Assembly: GCF_036884655.1 (NCBI RefSeq) | Contig: NC_088348.1 | Coordinates: 25,818,501-25,882,500, forward strand | Length of the DNA stretch: 64,000 nucleotides | DNA from: Musa acuminata AAA Group | Lineage: Eukaryota; Streptophyta; Magnoliopsida; Zingiberales; Musaceae | Direction: 5' to 3' | Shown: piece after piece, positions 1 to 11,411 of the stretch | How the letters are laid out: each line of letters opens with the position of its first letter | How positions within the stretch are numbered: position 1 is the first letter of the stretch | Notes under the pieces: generated by a model | Told to the model about the DNA's origin: nothing | Databases searched by the model: none | The model's input: only the letters and a program-made list of their open reading frames with translations | Made by a program: the position numbers and the translations under genes

Positions 1-145
1 GTACTCTTGCATCAGCCGAGATGTGTTCTCCTTCTTCACATACTCTTCTGCAGTAACATGTTTCTCGTGTAATTAATACTAGTGTGATCACTTGTTCAAG
101 CTTAAGACAAAGCTCGGTTGCCATTTGTGTTCTGGTTAATTGCAG

Positions 146-354
146 GTGTTACTACTGACCATCTTTCATATCTAACAGTAGTGTATGACAAAGCTGACCA
201 TATTGGACTGTGGGCGTTTGAGCCCATGTCAACTTCACCTTCACTGACGAAACGGAAACAGCAGCAGCAGCAGCAGCAGCTGGGTTGGTGGAAACATGGG
301 AGGACTTACTGCGGAAATAGGACGAACAGGTTGGCTGCATTCTCGGGGTGTTAG
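146..354 (+). CDS. possible terminal exon with polyglutamine run (unrecognised)
   Basis: A T-rich stretch ending TTGCAG at 145 looks like a splice acceptor. An open frame follows to a TAG stop at 352-354. It would encode about 70 residues, including a run of seven glutamines from a CAG repeat near 257-280 and the ending RLAAFSGC. I do not recognise the protein. If real, this is the last exon of a gene whose other exons lie left of the window. The only support is the acceptor and the open frame, so it could equally be intergenic. Confidence 0.2.
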
Positions 355-1482
355 TTGCAAGCCTTTCCTGCACTAGTGTTGGATTATTCTAAGTAGATCA
401 ATGGATACTGAAGCCTAAAGTTATGTTGGGAAGGGGTTAAACTATCAACCTAATATTATGACACCCACAGACTGTGATCAAGGCCATGCTTTTGATTATT
501 TTAGAGAAGTGCTCATGAGAGAGGATAATGTTGATGGTGCAACAGCTTGCATCAGGCAACTCCACATGGGGCAGTGCTCATTTCAACAGAGCGCTCAATT
601 ATTGAAAGTTTTGCCATCTGCAAGAAGGACAACACCATTGGCATCAATAATGTCACCAAGGCTAATGCTTATTGCACTCACCTGTGCCATCTCCAGGTCC
701 ATAATTGGTGCATGACCTTGGACTCCACTTGCCATTGATATCAGTCTCTATCTCTCTCTCTCTCTCTCTCTCTAATTGAAGGATGAGAGGGCACTGTTTG
801 CTTTAGAACAGTGATCATATTTGTCCAGCTAATGATGATGGTGGTGTTGATTGCTTTCTGGGAAAAAGGAGGCCAAGGAAACATGCAGGAAAATGTCATC
901 TTATGTTAGGGGGCTGCATCAGATGTGAGTAGGTATCTTAACTGGGAAGCAAATCATGTGGTCTGTCTCTACAGCACAGCACTTCTTCTCCTTTGGGGCT
1001 CATGTGGGGAGCATGCAAATGATGTTAATACAGGTCATTTGCCATTACAGCTAAAACTATCTTGTTTCCAGTTATTTTCCTGGAGTTGGTCTTGTAGTGT
1101 AGATTGGACAGTAGCTTACTGATGTAAGAGGAATCAGCCAATGTTAGGAACCTGTTTAATATGGTATGGAATGTGGAGTTCTTCTAAGAATGTATGGAGT
1201 AGAGGAGGAGGAAATGGGTGACTTTGGACTGTCGTTGGATTCGGTCTTTGACTTGATTGCACGCAATCAAACTTCCCCATTTGCAAGAAGAATGATCGAC
1301 CATGACATTGAAGGCTCTTCGTTAGTGTCATGACGATGGAATCGGTAGTTGAATCGAAAGGAATGCTTGACCTTCCATTTCCACATAAGCTAACAAGTCC
1401 AATTCAAATCCATCTTTTGGTTTTGCCAACCAATCTCCACTGTACCTTCATCTTTAGTTGATAAATAGTTTAATATTTAATA
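355..1482. other. intergenic, no gene recognised
   Basis: Short open frames occur here, but none shows a domain, good codon bias or paired splice sites. The base composition is moderate, so part may be the 3' UTR or flank of a gene to the left. It contains the TC microsatellite listed next. Confidence 0.5.
751..773. repeat. (TC)n microsatellite
   Basis: About eleven uninterrupted TC dinucleotides, seen directly. Confidence 0.9.
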
Positions 1483-2026
1483 TTTTAAAACTAATATCAT
1501 CATAGATAAGAAATCCTAATACAAGAAAAAAAAATTTAATTCCTAATAATCAAGATTTGATTATCCTTTAAATATATTATGTCTCTTTGGATTTTGATGA
1601 ATATATAAGAGGATATATAATGCTTATTTGAGGATCTATGTAAGAGGATATATAATGCTTAGTAGAAATAACTAAAGATCTCATAATTCACTAAATTCTA
1701 TCTATTGAACCACATTAATCTTGTATGTTTTTTTTGTGTATCTATCGAACCACATTGATTGCTAATCTTGTATCGAACCACGTTAAAATTTTCTTTTCCT
1801 TCATAAGAAGTGGATTAACAAGTATTTTAGGATTCTTAGACTAAGTGTCCCAATATGATAAGAAATCATAATATAAAAGGAGTTCTTAATCAAGGAAAAA
1901 CCCTATGGTAAATAGGATTTGATTATTCTATAAATATCCTATGTATCTCTGGATTTTGATAGGGGAGAGTATGATGTAAGGAATATTTTTAGTATTCTTA
2001 GTTTCTCTCTAAGGTGTCTAGAGAGG

Positions 2027-2081
<55 letters not shown>

Positions 2082-2600
2082 TTTATATAAGAGTATCTAT
2101 AAGAAAGTCATACTTGTGTCTATTCTTTCTCTAGGATCTCTAGTATTTATCTATAGATGTAAGTGGAATTTATTGAACTATGTCAAATCTTGTGTCTATT
2201 TTTTGATATATTATTTGATTATTTATCTCCATGGTTCTCTTTTTTATTATTGTTTATTTTTCTCTCCCTCTCTAAAAGTGATACAAGAGCTCAAAGAGCT
2301 CAAAGTTAGATATTAACAAGAATAAATAAAATTTCTAGTCAAGAAGCATAAAAGTGAATAAATTACTTGAGAGATATTATTGAGATTAATAAATATTTTA
2401 AAATTTCTGAAACTAATATTCTAATGAGACAATGAATCCTAATACAAGAAAAGATCAAAGAAAATCATAATAATTAAGGTTTGGTTCATCTATTAATATC
2501 TTATATATCCCTCAATTTTAATAAGAAGAGAATAAGATATAAAAAAATATTTTTTGTGCATCTCGACTTCTCTTTATGGTATCAAGAGAAGAGAAGATAC
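1483..2600 (+). repeat. three degenerate copies of one LTR-like segment
   Basis: Similar sequence recurs at about 1483-1660, 1850-2010 and 2386-2590: a start like AATCCTAATACAAGAAAA, then AAGGTTTGATTATC, CTATAAATATC (TATA-like), then CTGGATTTTGATA followed by GAGAATAAGATATA-like sequence. The last copy runs into TGGTATCAAGAG at about 2579, which resembles a plant initiator-Met tRNA primer binding site. This fits overlapping remnants of a Ty1/copia-type LTR family. The family assignment is inference, and no coding remnant was recognised. Confidence 0.5.
2030..2076. repeat. (TA)n microsatellite
   Basis: An uninterrupted TA tract inside the LTR-like region. The short open frames across it are simple-repeat artefacts. 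Confidence 0.9.
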
Positions 2601-2618
2601 TCTCTTTTAAATAGTGTA

Positions 2619-2650
<32 letters not shown>

Positions 2651-2697
2651 GTGTATGTATATATATATATATGTGTATGTATATATATATATATGTA

Positions 2698-2742
2698 TGT
2701 ATATAAATATGTATGTATATATGTATGTATATATATATGTAT

Positions 2743-2783
<41 letters not shown>

Positions 2784-2873
2784 TATATATACATGTATAT
2801 ATATATATGTATATATATATACATGTATATATATATATACATATATATATACATATACATACATATACATACA

Positions 2874-2911
<38 letters not shown>

Positions 2912-3070
2912 AATTTATATAAGAGGGTAAAGTGTTAATTTTTATAATTGATCTCACGTGATAAAAGATTTAATTTTTCTCATATATATATATATATATA
3001 TATATAAGTTCTCAAACCATATTAAATTTGGTATCAATTTTTAATATATTATTTAATTATTAATTATTAA
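2698..3070. repeat. AT-rich tandem duplication, copy 1
   Basis: Starts TGTATATAAATATGTATG, crosses long TA, TATG and TACA simple repeats, then carries a unique tail containing TTGATCTCACGTGATAAAAG and TTCTCAAACCATATT, ending TTAATTATTAA. The same order is repeated immediately downstream. Confidence 0.85.
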
Positions 3071-3116
3071 TGTATATAAATATGTATGTATATATGTATG
3101 TATATATATATGTATG

Positions 3117-3148
<32 letters not shown>

Positions 3149-3210
3149 TATATATACATGTATATATATATATGTATATATATATACATGTATATATATA
3201 TATATACATG

Positions 3211-3242
<32 letters not shown>

Positions 3243-3326
3243 CATGTATATATATATATACATATATATATATATACATGTATATATATATATACATATA
3301 TATACATATACATACATATACATACA

Positions 3327-3366
<40 letters not shown>

Positions 3367-3432
3367 AATTTATATAAGAGGGTAAAGTGTTAATTTTTAT
3401 AATTGATCTCACGTGATAAAAGATTTAATTTT

Positions 3433-3463
<31 letters not shown>

Positions 3464-3530
3464 AGTTCTCAAACCATATTAAATTTGGTATCAATTTTTA
3501 ATATATTATTTAATTATTAATTTTTATATT
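3071..3530. repeat. AT-rich tandem duplication, copy 2
   Basis: Starts with the same TGTATATAAATATGTATG directly after copy 1 and repeats its unique tail. The tail offset is about 455-457 bp, against a 373-bp offset at the head, so the internal simple repeat has grown by roughly 80 bp in this copy. All open frames in either copy are Tyr/Ile repeat artefacts. Confidence 0.85.
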
Positions 3531-3887
3531 TTAAATTATCCTTTTCCTCGGTAACCGTATATGACATTCTCTTCTTGCCTTGTTTCCTATATTACTATCC
3601 ATGTCCATGGCCTTGCTCTCCTGCTCTCCTCTCCCCACCACCCATCTCTCTTAGAGGCTTCAGCTTGGACTCTTCTTTCCCAACAGGAACCGCTCTTTGT
3701 TCCTCACCAGGTCTTCTACTGACAGTAGAGCAGGCGTGGTGAGTCTTGCTATTACTCCCGAGGTGAAGCTAGAGAAGAAGGTGGAGGTGGCCGGTTTCAG
3801 GGACCCCAGATGAATCAGAGAGACATGATACTCAGAAATAGTTTCACGGATGGAAAGAACGATTGGGACACTATAATAAAACATTCT
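3531..3887. other. intergenic, no gene recognised
   Basis: A less AT-rich stretch with a short minus-strand open frame (about 3660-3884) that matches no domain I know. Nothing else is supported. Confidence 0.4.
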
Positions 3888-4590
3888 TTTTGCAACTATA
3901 TTCTTGTCATGATTCTTTCTTTAATTTACTCACACTAAAATACTCCTTTACTTATTTCAGCAGTTCATTTCTAGTGCATAGGATGCAAATTAGAAATAAT
4001 TTTATTTTTATTTTAAATACTTACAAAAATATAAAAAAGAAAAACCCAGGCTGCTGCAAAATATAGATTATATATGAAGTACCTCAATACTTGAAATCAT
4101 TATATCAGCAGAAGCAAGAACTTTAGAGTGTAGTATAATATCATTAGCAGGGAAGATTATTCATGAACCAACTAAAAATATTAATTATAGTGGCTTGCTT
4201 CACAAGACCTCTCCAGGAAACAACCTTCTATGAGAAGCAGTGGCAGGCAACTTGGCAACTGAGTAGGAGCAGGTTAGGTTAATAAGCGGAGGTTGGATTG
4301 AGTTCTACCATCAAGGCTTCATCAACATTAGTTATATGGAAAACTTCATACTGACGTGCAAATCAGACTCATTTTGTAGCTGATTGAAGTTGGATATTTA
4401 TAGAACCATTTTATCTGCTTTTTGGTCTGTTCTCCTGTTATATGATTCTTGAACTTGTGGTACGCTCCCTGTATTCTGCTGTCATCTATCTGATTGAAGT
4501 GCAGTGTATACTATATAAGAATTAAGATCTGCTGTCATATAACAATAATCAGATCATCAAGTTAGAAGTATAAGAATTCACAGCTTTCTT
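3888..4590 (+). repeat. dispersed repeat R1, copy a
   Basis: Starts TTTTGCAACTATATTCTTG and runs through blocks such as AACCCAGGCTGCTGCAAAAT and CTCCAGGAAACAACCTTC, ending AATTCACAGCTTTCTT. It closely matches 10515-11250, with a few block indels. Here it ends exactly where a pectinesterase exon fragment begins. No coding capacity and no terminal repeats were recognised, so its class is unknown. Confidence 0.75.
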
Positions 4591-5670
4591 GTGATCTACG
4601 TGAAGGCGGGGGCGTACTTCGAGAACGTGGAGGTGGGGAAGAGCAAGACGAACCTGCTGTTGATCGGCGACGGCATCGGGAAGAAGGTGGTGAAGGCTAG
4701 CAGGAGTGTGGTGGACGGATGGACCACCTTCAGGTCTGCCACAGTCGGTAAGCCACCTTCCTTCATCTTCTTCTCTTCTCCTACCTCCATGATTTCTTAC
4801 AGTTCTATCGTAAAAGCCACCTTCCTTCATCATCATCTTCTTCTTCTCCTCTTCTCCATCCTCCATGATTTCCTACGGTTTCATCGTAGTAAGTAATCAA
4901 ATAGATAACGAAGAGACCAATGACCTCTTGCCATCATAAAAGCTCCAACATTCACTGGTGGACTGCACGTGAAATTTACAGTGCGTGGGTTGCACAGAAG
5001 AAACAGCATGTAGGACAGACTAAAGAGGGGGAGTAGGTAATCCAGGTCAGATCACTAGCTAGTACTTCTTTGGTATGTTCTTGCTAGATGTCCTTCTACA
5101 CCTGTGACTCTGTCCGCTCCTCCGCTTATGCATGCCTGTGAGCCACAAACTCTTCCTACTTCACTATCATCATCATCATCGTCATTTCGACCTTCTTTGC
5201 GGTCCAAATCCATGGCAGAAACTGCAATATAATGGCAAGCATTTGAGAGTGGGAGCAGCAAAGCCATGGCTGTGTTCTTCATCCGTGTTTTCCAGTTCAA
5301 GTAGGGTCTTCGCTCTGGTCAAGAAAAGCCGGTGCTGCCATGGGCAGGTCGGTGATAGGGAAGATGCCACTGTACACTTCAATAATGGTGTTGGTTAGGC
5401 ATAATTGAATGCTAGTTCACAGAACATATATGAAAATAATATTAGTGTTGGAGGTGTCATTTACATCCTCGAGCAATTATGGTAATGCATGGTGGAAAAT
5501 ATTTATGTGCTTAAGATTCGAGATAGATGAATTAGAGATTTATCTGGTTAATTATATATTACCCCATATATCTATTAGTATCATTATTTTTTTTATTTAA
5601 AAAAAATATATTAGGATCATTATAATTTTAGGAGTAAAAGTGATAAGCAAAAAAATAATTTTAATATTTA
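4591..5670 (+). pseudogene. pectinesterase fragment (end of exon 1 plus part of intron)
   Basis: From 4591 the sequence matches the intact pectinesterase at 52415 onward. The fragment encodes the end of exon 1, from [16 protein letters not shown] to FRSATV, reaching the GTAAG donor at 4748, and then continues into intron sequence to about 5670. The start codon, signal anchor, inhibitor domain and all of exon 2 (catalytic core) are missing. The sequence then jumps to what corresponds to about 55.51 kb in the intact copy, so roughly 2 kb is deleted. One exonic change (GIGKK for GIGKT) and a missing ~40-bp intron block separate the copies. It cannot make an enzyme. Confidence 0.9.
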
Positions 5671-6306
5671 ATATCGTTATACTTGTTATAACGATCAAAT
5701 ACAAATATATTAAATAAATTATTATTTTTAAAGATTATCTTATAACTTGGTATATGCCCAATTGATGTGATATGTTTTATAGAAAGGATAAGTGATAAGG
5801 GTGAGATTGAAACCCAATATCTTCCATATCTCATACAAATATATCACACTGTAAACTAAACAAAAAAAAAAAAGAGATGAATACATCATAATTTACATAA
5901 TTATTTTAAAATTAAAAATTTCATCTTAACAATTGTTTAAACCTAGAAATTAGATACAACATTCATTGAACCTATTTTAATCTAAAATATATCGATATCA
6001 AGATGATACCAGTGAGATAATATTCCTCTTAACAATTTTTTTCTAATAACAATTAGACGATATTCTATCTATTTGAAAAATTAAAATTCAATCTTTATAA
6101 TATTAAACTTTATATATTCTGATACACTTATCAAAGTGTATTTATTTTTATATCTTAGAACTTAAATGTTAATTTTTGATTTCTTAGCCTTTTTTTTTCT
6201 TTTTTTAGAGAGAGATTTAAACAAGGGTTCTTATAATATTGAGTACAAAAACTTTCGTCAGCCACACCTCCGCCTCCATAACCCTAAGAGAAACCCCGTC
6301 GCGGTC

Positions 6307-7316
6307 ATGGCGGCTGTCGCCCAGCGGAGGGCCTCCCATCTCCTCTCCCGAATCCTTCCGCGGTCGCCGCTCTCTCGCGACCGCGGTCCCCTTGCTCGCC
6401 TCACCGCCGCCGCCATCGATGTTGCCCACCCGGCTGCCCCCGCGCTGCCGTGGCTCTTCGTCGCCCGTCACAAGGCGACTTCCGGCTCCGGATACTCCCC
6501 GCTCAACGACCCGTCCCCGAACTGGAGCAACCGCCCGCCAAAGGAGACCATCCTCCTCGACGGCTGCGACTACGAGCAATGGCTCATCGTCATGGAGTTC
6601 CCGGAGGACCCTAAGCCGTCCGAAGACGAGATGATCGGAGCATACGTCAAGACTCTCGCGGCCGTCGTCGGTTCGTAAGTGACCCGACTCTCACTCGTGG
6701 CGACATGGGCATCCGTGGCTTAGAGCTTTGAATTTTCGGTCTAATCATGGTGCTGCGTTGATTTCAGTGAGGAGGAAGCAAAGATGAGAATCTACTCTGT
6801 TTCCACCACAACCTATACCGGATTTGGGGCTTTGATCTCCGAGGAGCTCTCTTACAAAGGTATCGCCTTGATTAGTTTCCATGTTTTAGTTTATGGATGC
6901 AATTCTTGGGAGAAATGATTAGGGTTTTTGCTGCTTCTTGCTAAAAGTTGGTCGGGATTTGATTTCGGACAGGATTGCCTGGAGTGCTGTGGGTACTGCC
7001 TGATTCTTATTTATTTGTGCCCAACAAGGACTATGGAGGTTGGTAGTGTTCCTTTCTAAAAGTTGGTACTTATAAATATATAGCTCCATGTCTTTTGTTT
7101 TGTTGCTTTTGGTAATTATATTTGGTATTCAAAGATTTCCACTAAGTTAACTGATGCAATGGGTTACTTTCTTGCTAATTGCTTTGCTGATGAATACCTT
7201 TGTTTTCTTTTTTACGTTGGAATCCTACAGGGGATCTATTTGTCGATGGCAAGGTCATACATAGACCCCAATTTAGATTCACTGACCAGAACCAGGCCGA
7301 GACCACGGTACGATAG
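6307..7316 (+). CDS. MORF3-like organellar RNA editing factor, frameshifted C-terminus
   Basis: Second copy of the MORF3 gene at 56045. The exons are 6307-6674, 6768-6859, 6973-7038 and 7231-7316, giving about 203 residues. The N-terminus is an Arg/Ser/Leu-rich mitochondrial-type presequence. The MORF domain follows, from GCDYEQWLIVMEF through [20 protein letters not shown] and [13 protein letters not shown] to [14 protein letters not shown]. It differs from the intact copy in three notable ways: 6 bp are lost at the exon 2 donor side (residues VK), LDVPN is LFVPN, and 11 bp are missing near 7281-7285 in exon 4. The last change shifts the frame into a TAG at 7314 and removes about 50 basic C-terminal residues. 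The MORF fold is nearly whole, so a truncated product is possible; otherwise it is an early pseudogene. Confidence 0.75.
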
Positions 7317-8501
7317 ACGATGAGAAACAATGCAAGTCGAAAGAAGGGAACCAATGATGAGAGGCACTTCGGGGAAGAATCAGGGTCAGTCCGTCCTTCA
7401 TCAGCTGTCTGAAAATCCACAAGGATGCAGCAGTGGCAAGCCAGAATAATAGAATGGTCCACCAAGAAAAGGTCATAGAGGTTTGTTGGACTGTGTTCAT
7501 AAAATTGTTTATCCAAAATGGTCATCTGATATATCAGTTCTAAATTAACATGTAGAAGGGCTATATAATTAGATGTTCTAATTTCTTCTCTCAAAACAAA
7601 TTGCTAACTTTTTGACAACTTAAAACATTTTGGAAGTTCCACATACCATTGCAGTAGAGTGAATGACACTGATGTGGTTCCCTCCAGAATTCTAGATGTA
7701 TAACCATTGTCTCGTAATTTTGCTTTTACACTTTCGTCTAGTGAGATGGAATGGAGATGTGATGCTATTTGTATTCTTGATTTCATTTGGCTAGCCTTGG
7801 TATTTTAGAGGCTTTACGTACTTCCTTTCATTTCCTTTCCTTGGAAAGTAAGCACCTTAGGTCTTGTATCCTTTCTGTGTATATTATGGGTTGCCAAACA
7901 AAGAATCAGAGAGGCACACTATTTGTTGCAAATTGAGGAAGATTTGACTATGAGACCTGTCAATATTGACAATTCATGAGATGTCTTATGTAGAAAAAAG
8001 ATATAAAGACCATTTTAATAGATTCACAAAAGTGGTCATCAAGAATGCTGTTACAGACCTGTTAATGATATGGTTCATGAGAGTTGTCTTCTGTACAAGA
8101 AAGATAGAGGGGCGAGTGAAGAACAGACTTGTTCATCTGTTCGGAAATGTCAATTACTGATGGTTATATATGTAGGATGGTTACAAAGAGTGGTTGTCAG
8201 GAATGCAGTTACAGATCATTATTTTGAGTTCCTATACCGCAATATATGTAGAAGTTTGATAGGGGTGTTATACACTGTTCCTTCTTGTACCATAGCTATC
8301 AAGTTCTTTCCCCCTTTGAAGCGTTCTTATTTACTCGTTACCAGCTTTCTTGGCTTCTGTCTTGTTGTGCCTGTAGAAAATGGTTTACATCTATGCTTCT
8401 GCATAATAGTTTATGACAAAACTTGTCAGGATATAGTAAATGTCTCGCACCTTTTTGAACTGCTATATTACTTTTGTTCCTGAGAAATAAGAAACTGTTA
8501 A

Positions 8502-9061
8502 GTTTATCTTTAAATATTTTTATATCTACAATATTGTTCTTAAAATCCTTGTCAACAATTATTTCTTCATCATTTTTATATTTAATTTTTTTAATATATC
8601 AAGGTTTAAATCAAATACTATTAATTTTTCTTGATTTTTTCTTATCCATTTAGTCTCTTATAACTAAATAATATTTATTCTTCTTCTAATCATAATGTCT
8701 ATCAATTCTAATCCATTTCCTAAAAGTAATTTTATATTTCAAGTTACTAATTTAAACTCCTATTTGTGGATTAACTTTTTTACTCCCAATGGTCCAAAAT
8801 AATGAGAGAATTTTTACATAATTGGCACCACATCTTGGTGTCGATGTGATGGGCTATTTCTAGATGACCTCCTAGACCACTATTTATAATTCAAGACATA
8901 TAGGTGGTTAAGGTTTCTCATGTCACTTTCGGATAACGACCTAGCTTTATATTGAAATCGATTAAGATCCATGTTCATGATATCTGATATAGTTTTATGT
9001 TGACTGTTAGTGACCTAATGTAATTTTCATCTTTTTCATCCAGACTTGGGATTTATTTTAA
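8502..9061. other. AT-rich intergenic spacer
   Basis: Unique to the left side, after the segmental duplication ends. A middle part (about 8770-9000) is less AT-rich and looks like an old repeat fragment, but no family could be assigned. No gene seen. Confidence 0.5.
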
Positions 9062-10428
9062 TAGACGCTATTGCTTGTAATTTCTTGATATAGTATAATT
9101 AACATGGCCAATTTATCTTAATTTTGATGAAATCATGGGTTTTAATGTTTTTCTAGAGCATGATTGTATGGCGCTTCTTGGGAGCTTGAGAGCGATGAGG
9201 TATTGCTTCCTCTCCTTTGTCTATTCCCTTCACCTCTTCACTTAGAAATTTTATTCTCTCTGATTCTTTATAATTATGTAGGGTTTGCATTCAAATTGAG
9301 ATATTGGAAAATGTACATACTTGTCATGGAAAGAGAGGCTTATGTTCAAGTTAAGAAGTCTATAAGATTGGAATCAAGGTATCTATAAAAATGTTATGAT
9401 CCCTAGTCTTGATAGAAAATAATTTGCTTATCATGGAATGAATTACAAATTGCATTGATCTGATATGATTTTTAACTTTGATGTCATATATGTGTCGAGG
9501 TGTCTCTATTTGACCACCAAAAAACCAATAAAGAAAAATTACATTTTTGTTAAAATCTAAACATATGTGAGCCTTCTTATCTTTGGACTAAGATTATTCT
9601 GTCGAGATGATAGTTGAAGTCATTCTGGGTTCTTCTTGATCTTTCTATGTTATACTCGTACTTATTAAATATGAACTATGCTTATAGGAGATTTTTTTTT
9701 TTATTATGATGACCTCCCTCTTGTAAGTGAAAATTACATATTAAAGTTGATTCTAGAGAATGTCATTTTTTACTTGCAAGCATGTCATCAAATGTGACTC
9801 TGAATAATGTGGTCATCCTCCATCTTCGTATTAGTGATCCCTGGTCTTGCTCGACATGGTTATGTTTAGCTTCTTCTTCCATGGTGAATAGACCTTGTTG
9901 GCTAATTGGGAACTTAAGGCTCCCAGAGGTAGTGTGTCGCTAAGTCACTATCTTTCCATGGCTCGATGTCGGTAAGGAGATTTCACCTTTGTTGAAGCAC
10001 TTCTTCGAGGGTGGTAACGATGAGACTAGCAATCCAGAGTGATACATGAGGAGTGGGTAGATGTTAACATGACTTCTTGATTATGTCCACCTCATCCAAC
10101 ACCAATATTAACAGAAATATTCATATTTTTAGTGTAGCTTGCATTATTAAGCAACTGCTAGGGTTGTCGTCACTAAACTTGGCCCAGAATGGCCAGTCTC
10201 CCTCATGATAAGGTGGCGGCGGTGGCAAAGAAGCAACACCGGCTTCATCGTTGTGCTGCTGCCCCATCTGCTGCATGAGGTATGTGGATGATTGCTCGCC
10301 ACCCTTGTTATGTGTTTCAACTCTTTCCTCATCACCACCACCTTGTTTCTTTTCTTCATTCATATTTGCTTCCTCCTTCTCCGTCTTCTTCTTTCCTTCG
10401 ACAAGACGCTTTGTGTCATTGCATCCTA
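9062..10428 (-). repeat. tandem duplication of HIPP 3' end and downstream flank, copy A
   Basis: Matches 13573-14905 at an offset of about 4.5 kb. Shared landmarks include CTATTGCTTGTAATTTCTTG, GATTGTATGGCGCTT and the HIPP C-terminal coding end. Copy A has small insertions relative to copy B. The flank (9062-10120) has no recognisable gene of its own. Confidence 0.85.
10121..10428 (-). pseudogene. HIPP C-terminal fragment with lost stop codon
   Basis: Minus-strand copy of the end of the HIPP gene's last exon: the Lys/Glu-rich linker, the LMQQM segment, the PPPPPYHEGDWPFWAKF segment and SSCLIM. In the intact gene the TAA stop follows CLIM directly. Here that codon is CAA, so the frame continues QATLKI before stopping and the CaaX box is no longer C-terminal. 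No HMA domain or upstream exon is present, and the homology breaks at about 10428 into repeat R1-like sequence. Confidence 0.85.
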
Positions 10429-10580
10429 TATTCTTGTCATGATTCTTTTTTTAATTTACTTACAATATTCTTTCTTTTTCTTCTTCTTTCCTTCGACAGG
10501 ACACTTCATCTTCGTTTTGTAACTATATTCTTGTCATGATTCTTTCTTTAATTTACTCACAATAAAATACTCCTTTACTT
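10388..10580. repeat. ~97-bp imperfect tandem duplication at a repeat junction
   Basis: A HIPP-derived CTTCTTTCCTTCGACA segment followed by the R1 start (ATTCTTGTCATGATTCTTT) occurs twice in a row, beginning near 10388 and 10485. This shows a local duplication across the HIPP/R1 junction. Confidence 0.65.
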
Positions 10581-11250
10581 ATTTCAGCAGTTCATTTCTA
10601 GTGCATAGGATGCAAATTAGAAATATTTTTATTTTTATTTTAAACACTTACAAAAATATAAAAAAGAAAAACCCAGGCTGCTGCAAAATATAGATTATAT
10701 ATGAAGTACCTTAATATTTGAAATCATTATATCAGCAGAAGCAAGAACTTTAGAGTGTAGTAGAATATCATTAGCAGGGTAGATTATACATGAACCAACT
10801 AAAAATATTAATTATATGTTTTCTTTGGAGTGGCTTGCGTCACAAGACTTCTCCAGGAAACAACCTTCTATGAGAAGCAGTGGCAGGCAACTTGGCAAGA
10901 TGATGATACAAAAGCTGGTAATTCAAGTGTCAAAGACTTAGCTGCACTGAGTAAGAGCAGGTTAGGTTATTAAGCAGAGGTTGGATTGAGTACTACCATC
11001 AAGGCTTCATACTGATGTGCAAATCAGACTCATTTTGTAGCTGATTGAAGTTGGATGTTTATAGTACCTTTTTATCTACTTTTTGGTCTGTTCTCCTGTT
11101 ATATGATTCTTGAACTTGTGGTATGCTCCCTGTATTCTACTGTCATCTATCTGATTGAAGTGGTGTATACTGTATAAGAATTAAGATCTGCTGTCATATA
11201 ACAATAATCAGATCATCAAGTTAGAAGTATACGAATTCACAGCTTTCCTG
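10515..11250 (+). repeat. dispersed repeat R1, copy b
   Basis: Second copy of the unit at 3888-4590, ending AATTCACAGCTTTCCTG. It holds about 50 bp (near 10896-10950) absent from copy a, and lacks about 30 bp that copy a has (near 4318-4348). No coding capacity. Confidence 0.75.
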
Positions 11251-11297
11251 TAAAAGAAATATTTTTTAAAAATTTTAAAAATATTTATAACTTGACA

Positions 11298-11298
<1 letters not shown>

Positions 11299-11365
<67 letters not shown>

Positions 11366-11411
11366 TATTATTATTATGATGATGATGATGATGATGATGA
11401 TTATGATGATG
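11299..11411. repeat. (TAA)n / (ATG)n compound microsatellite
   Basis: About 25 ATA/TAA units followed by seven or more ATG units, directly after repeat R1 copy b. The Tyr/His homopolymer frame on the minus strand is an artefact of it. Confidence 0.9.

Larger units (their letters stand above)
4591..8501 (+). repeat. segmental duplication, left (deleted) copy
   Basis: This block matches 52415-58250 in the same orientation, about 48-50 kb away. It holds the pectinesterase fragment, a short joined flank, the MORF3-like gene and about 1.2 kb downstream of that gene. It lacks the equivalent of about 53530-55510. Similarity stops after GAAATAAGAAACTGTTAA near 8501. The right copy carries complete genes, so the left copy is the derived one. 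The 7317-8501 part is non-coding downstream flank. Confidence 0.9.

Noticed and set aside
2481..3412. Many overlapping Tyr/Ile/His-rich open frames on both strands
   Set aside because: They are translations of TA/TATG/TACA simple repeats; no start context, domain or codon bias.
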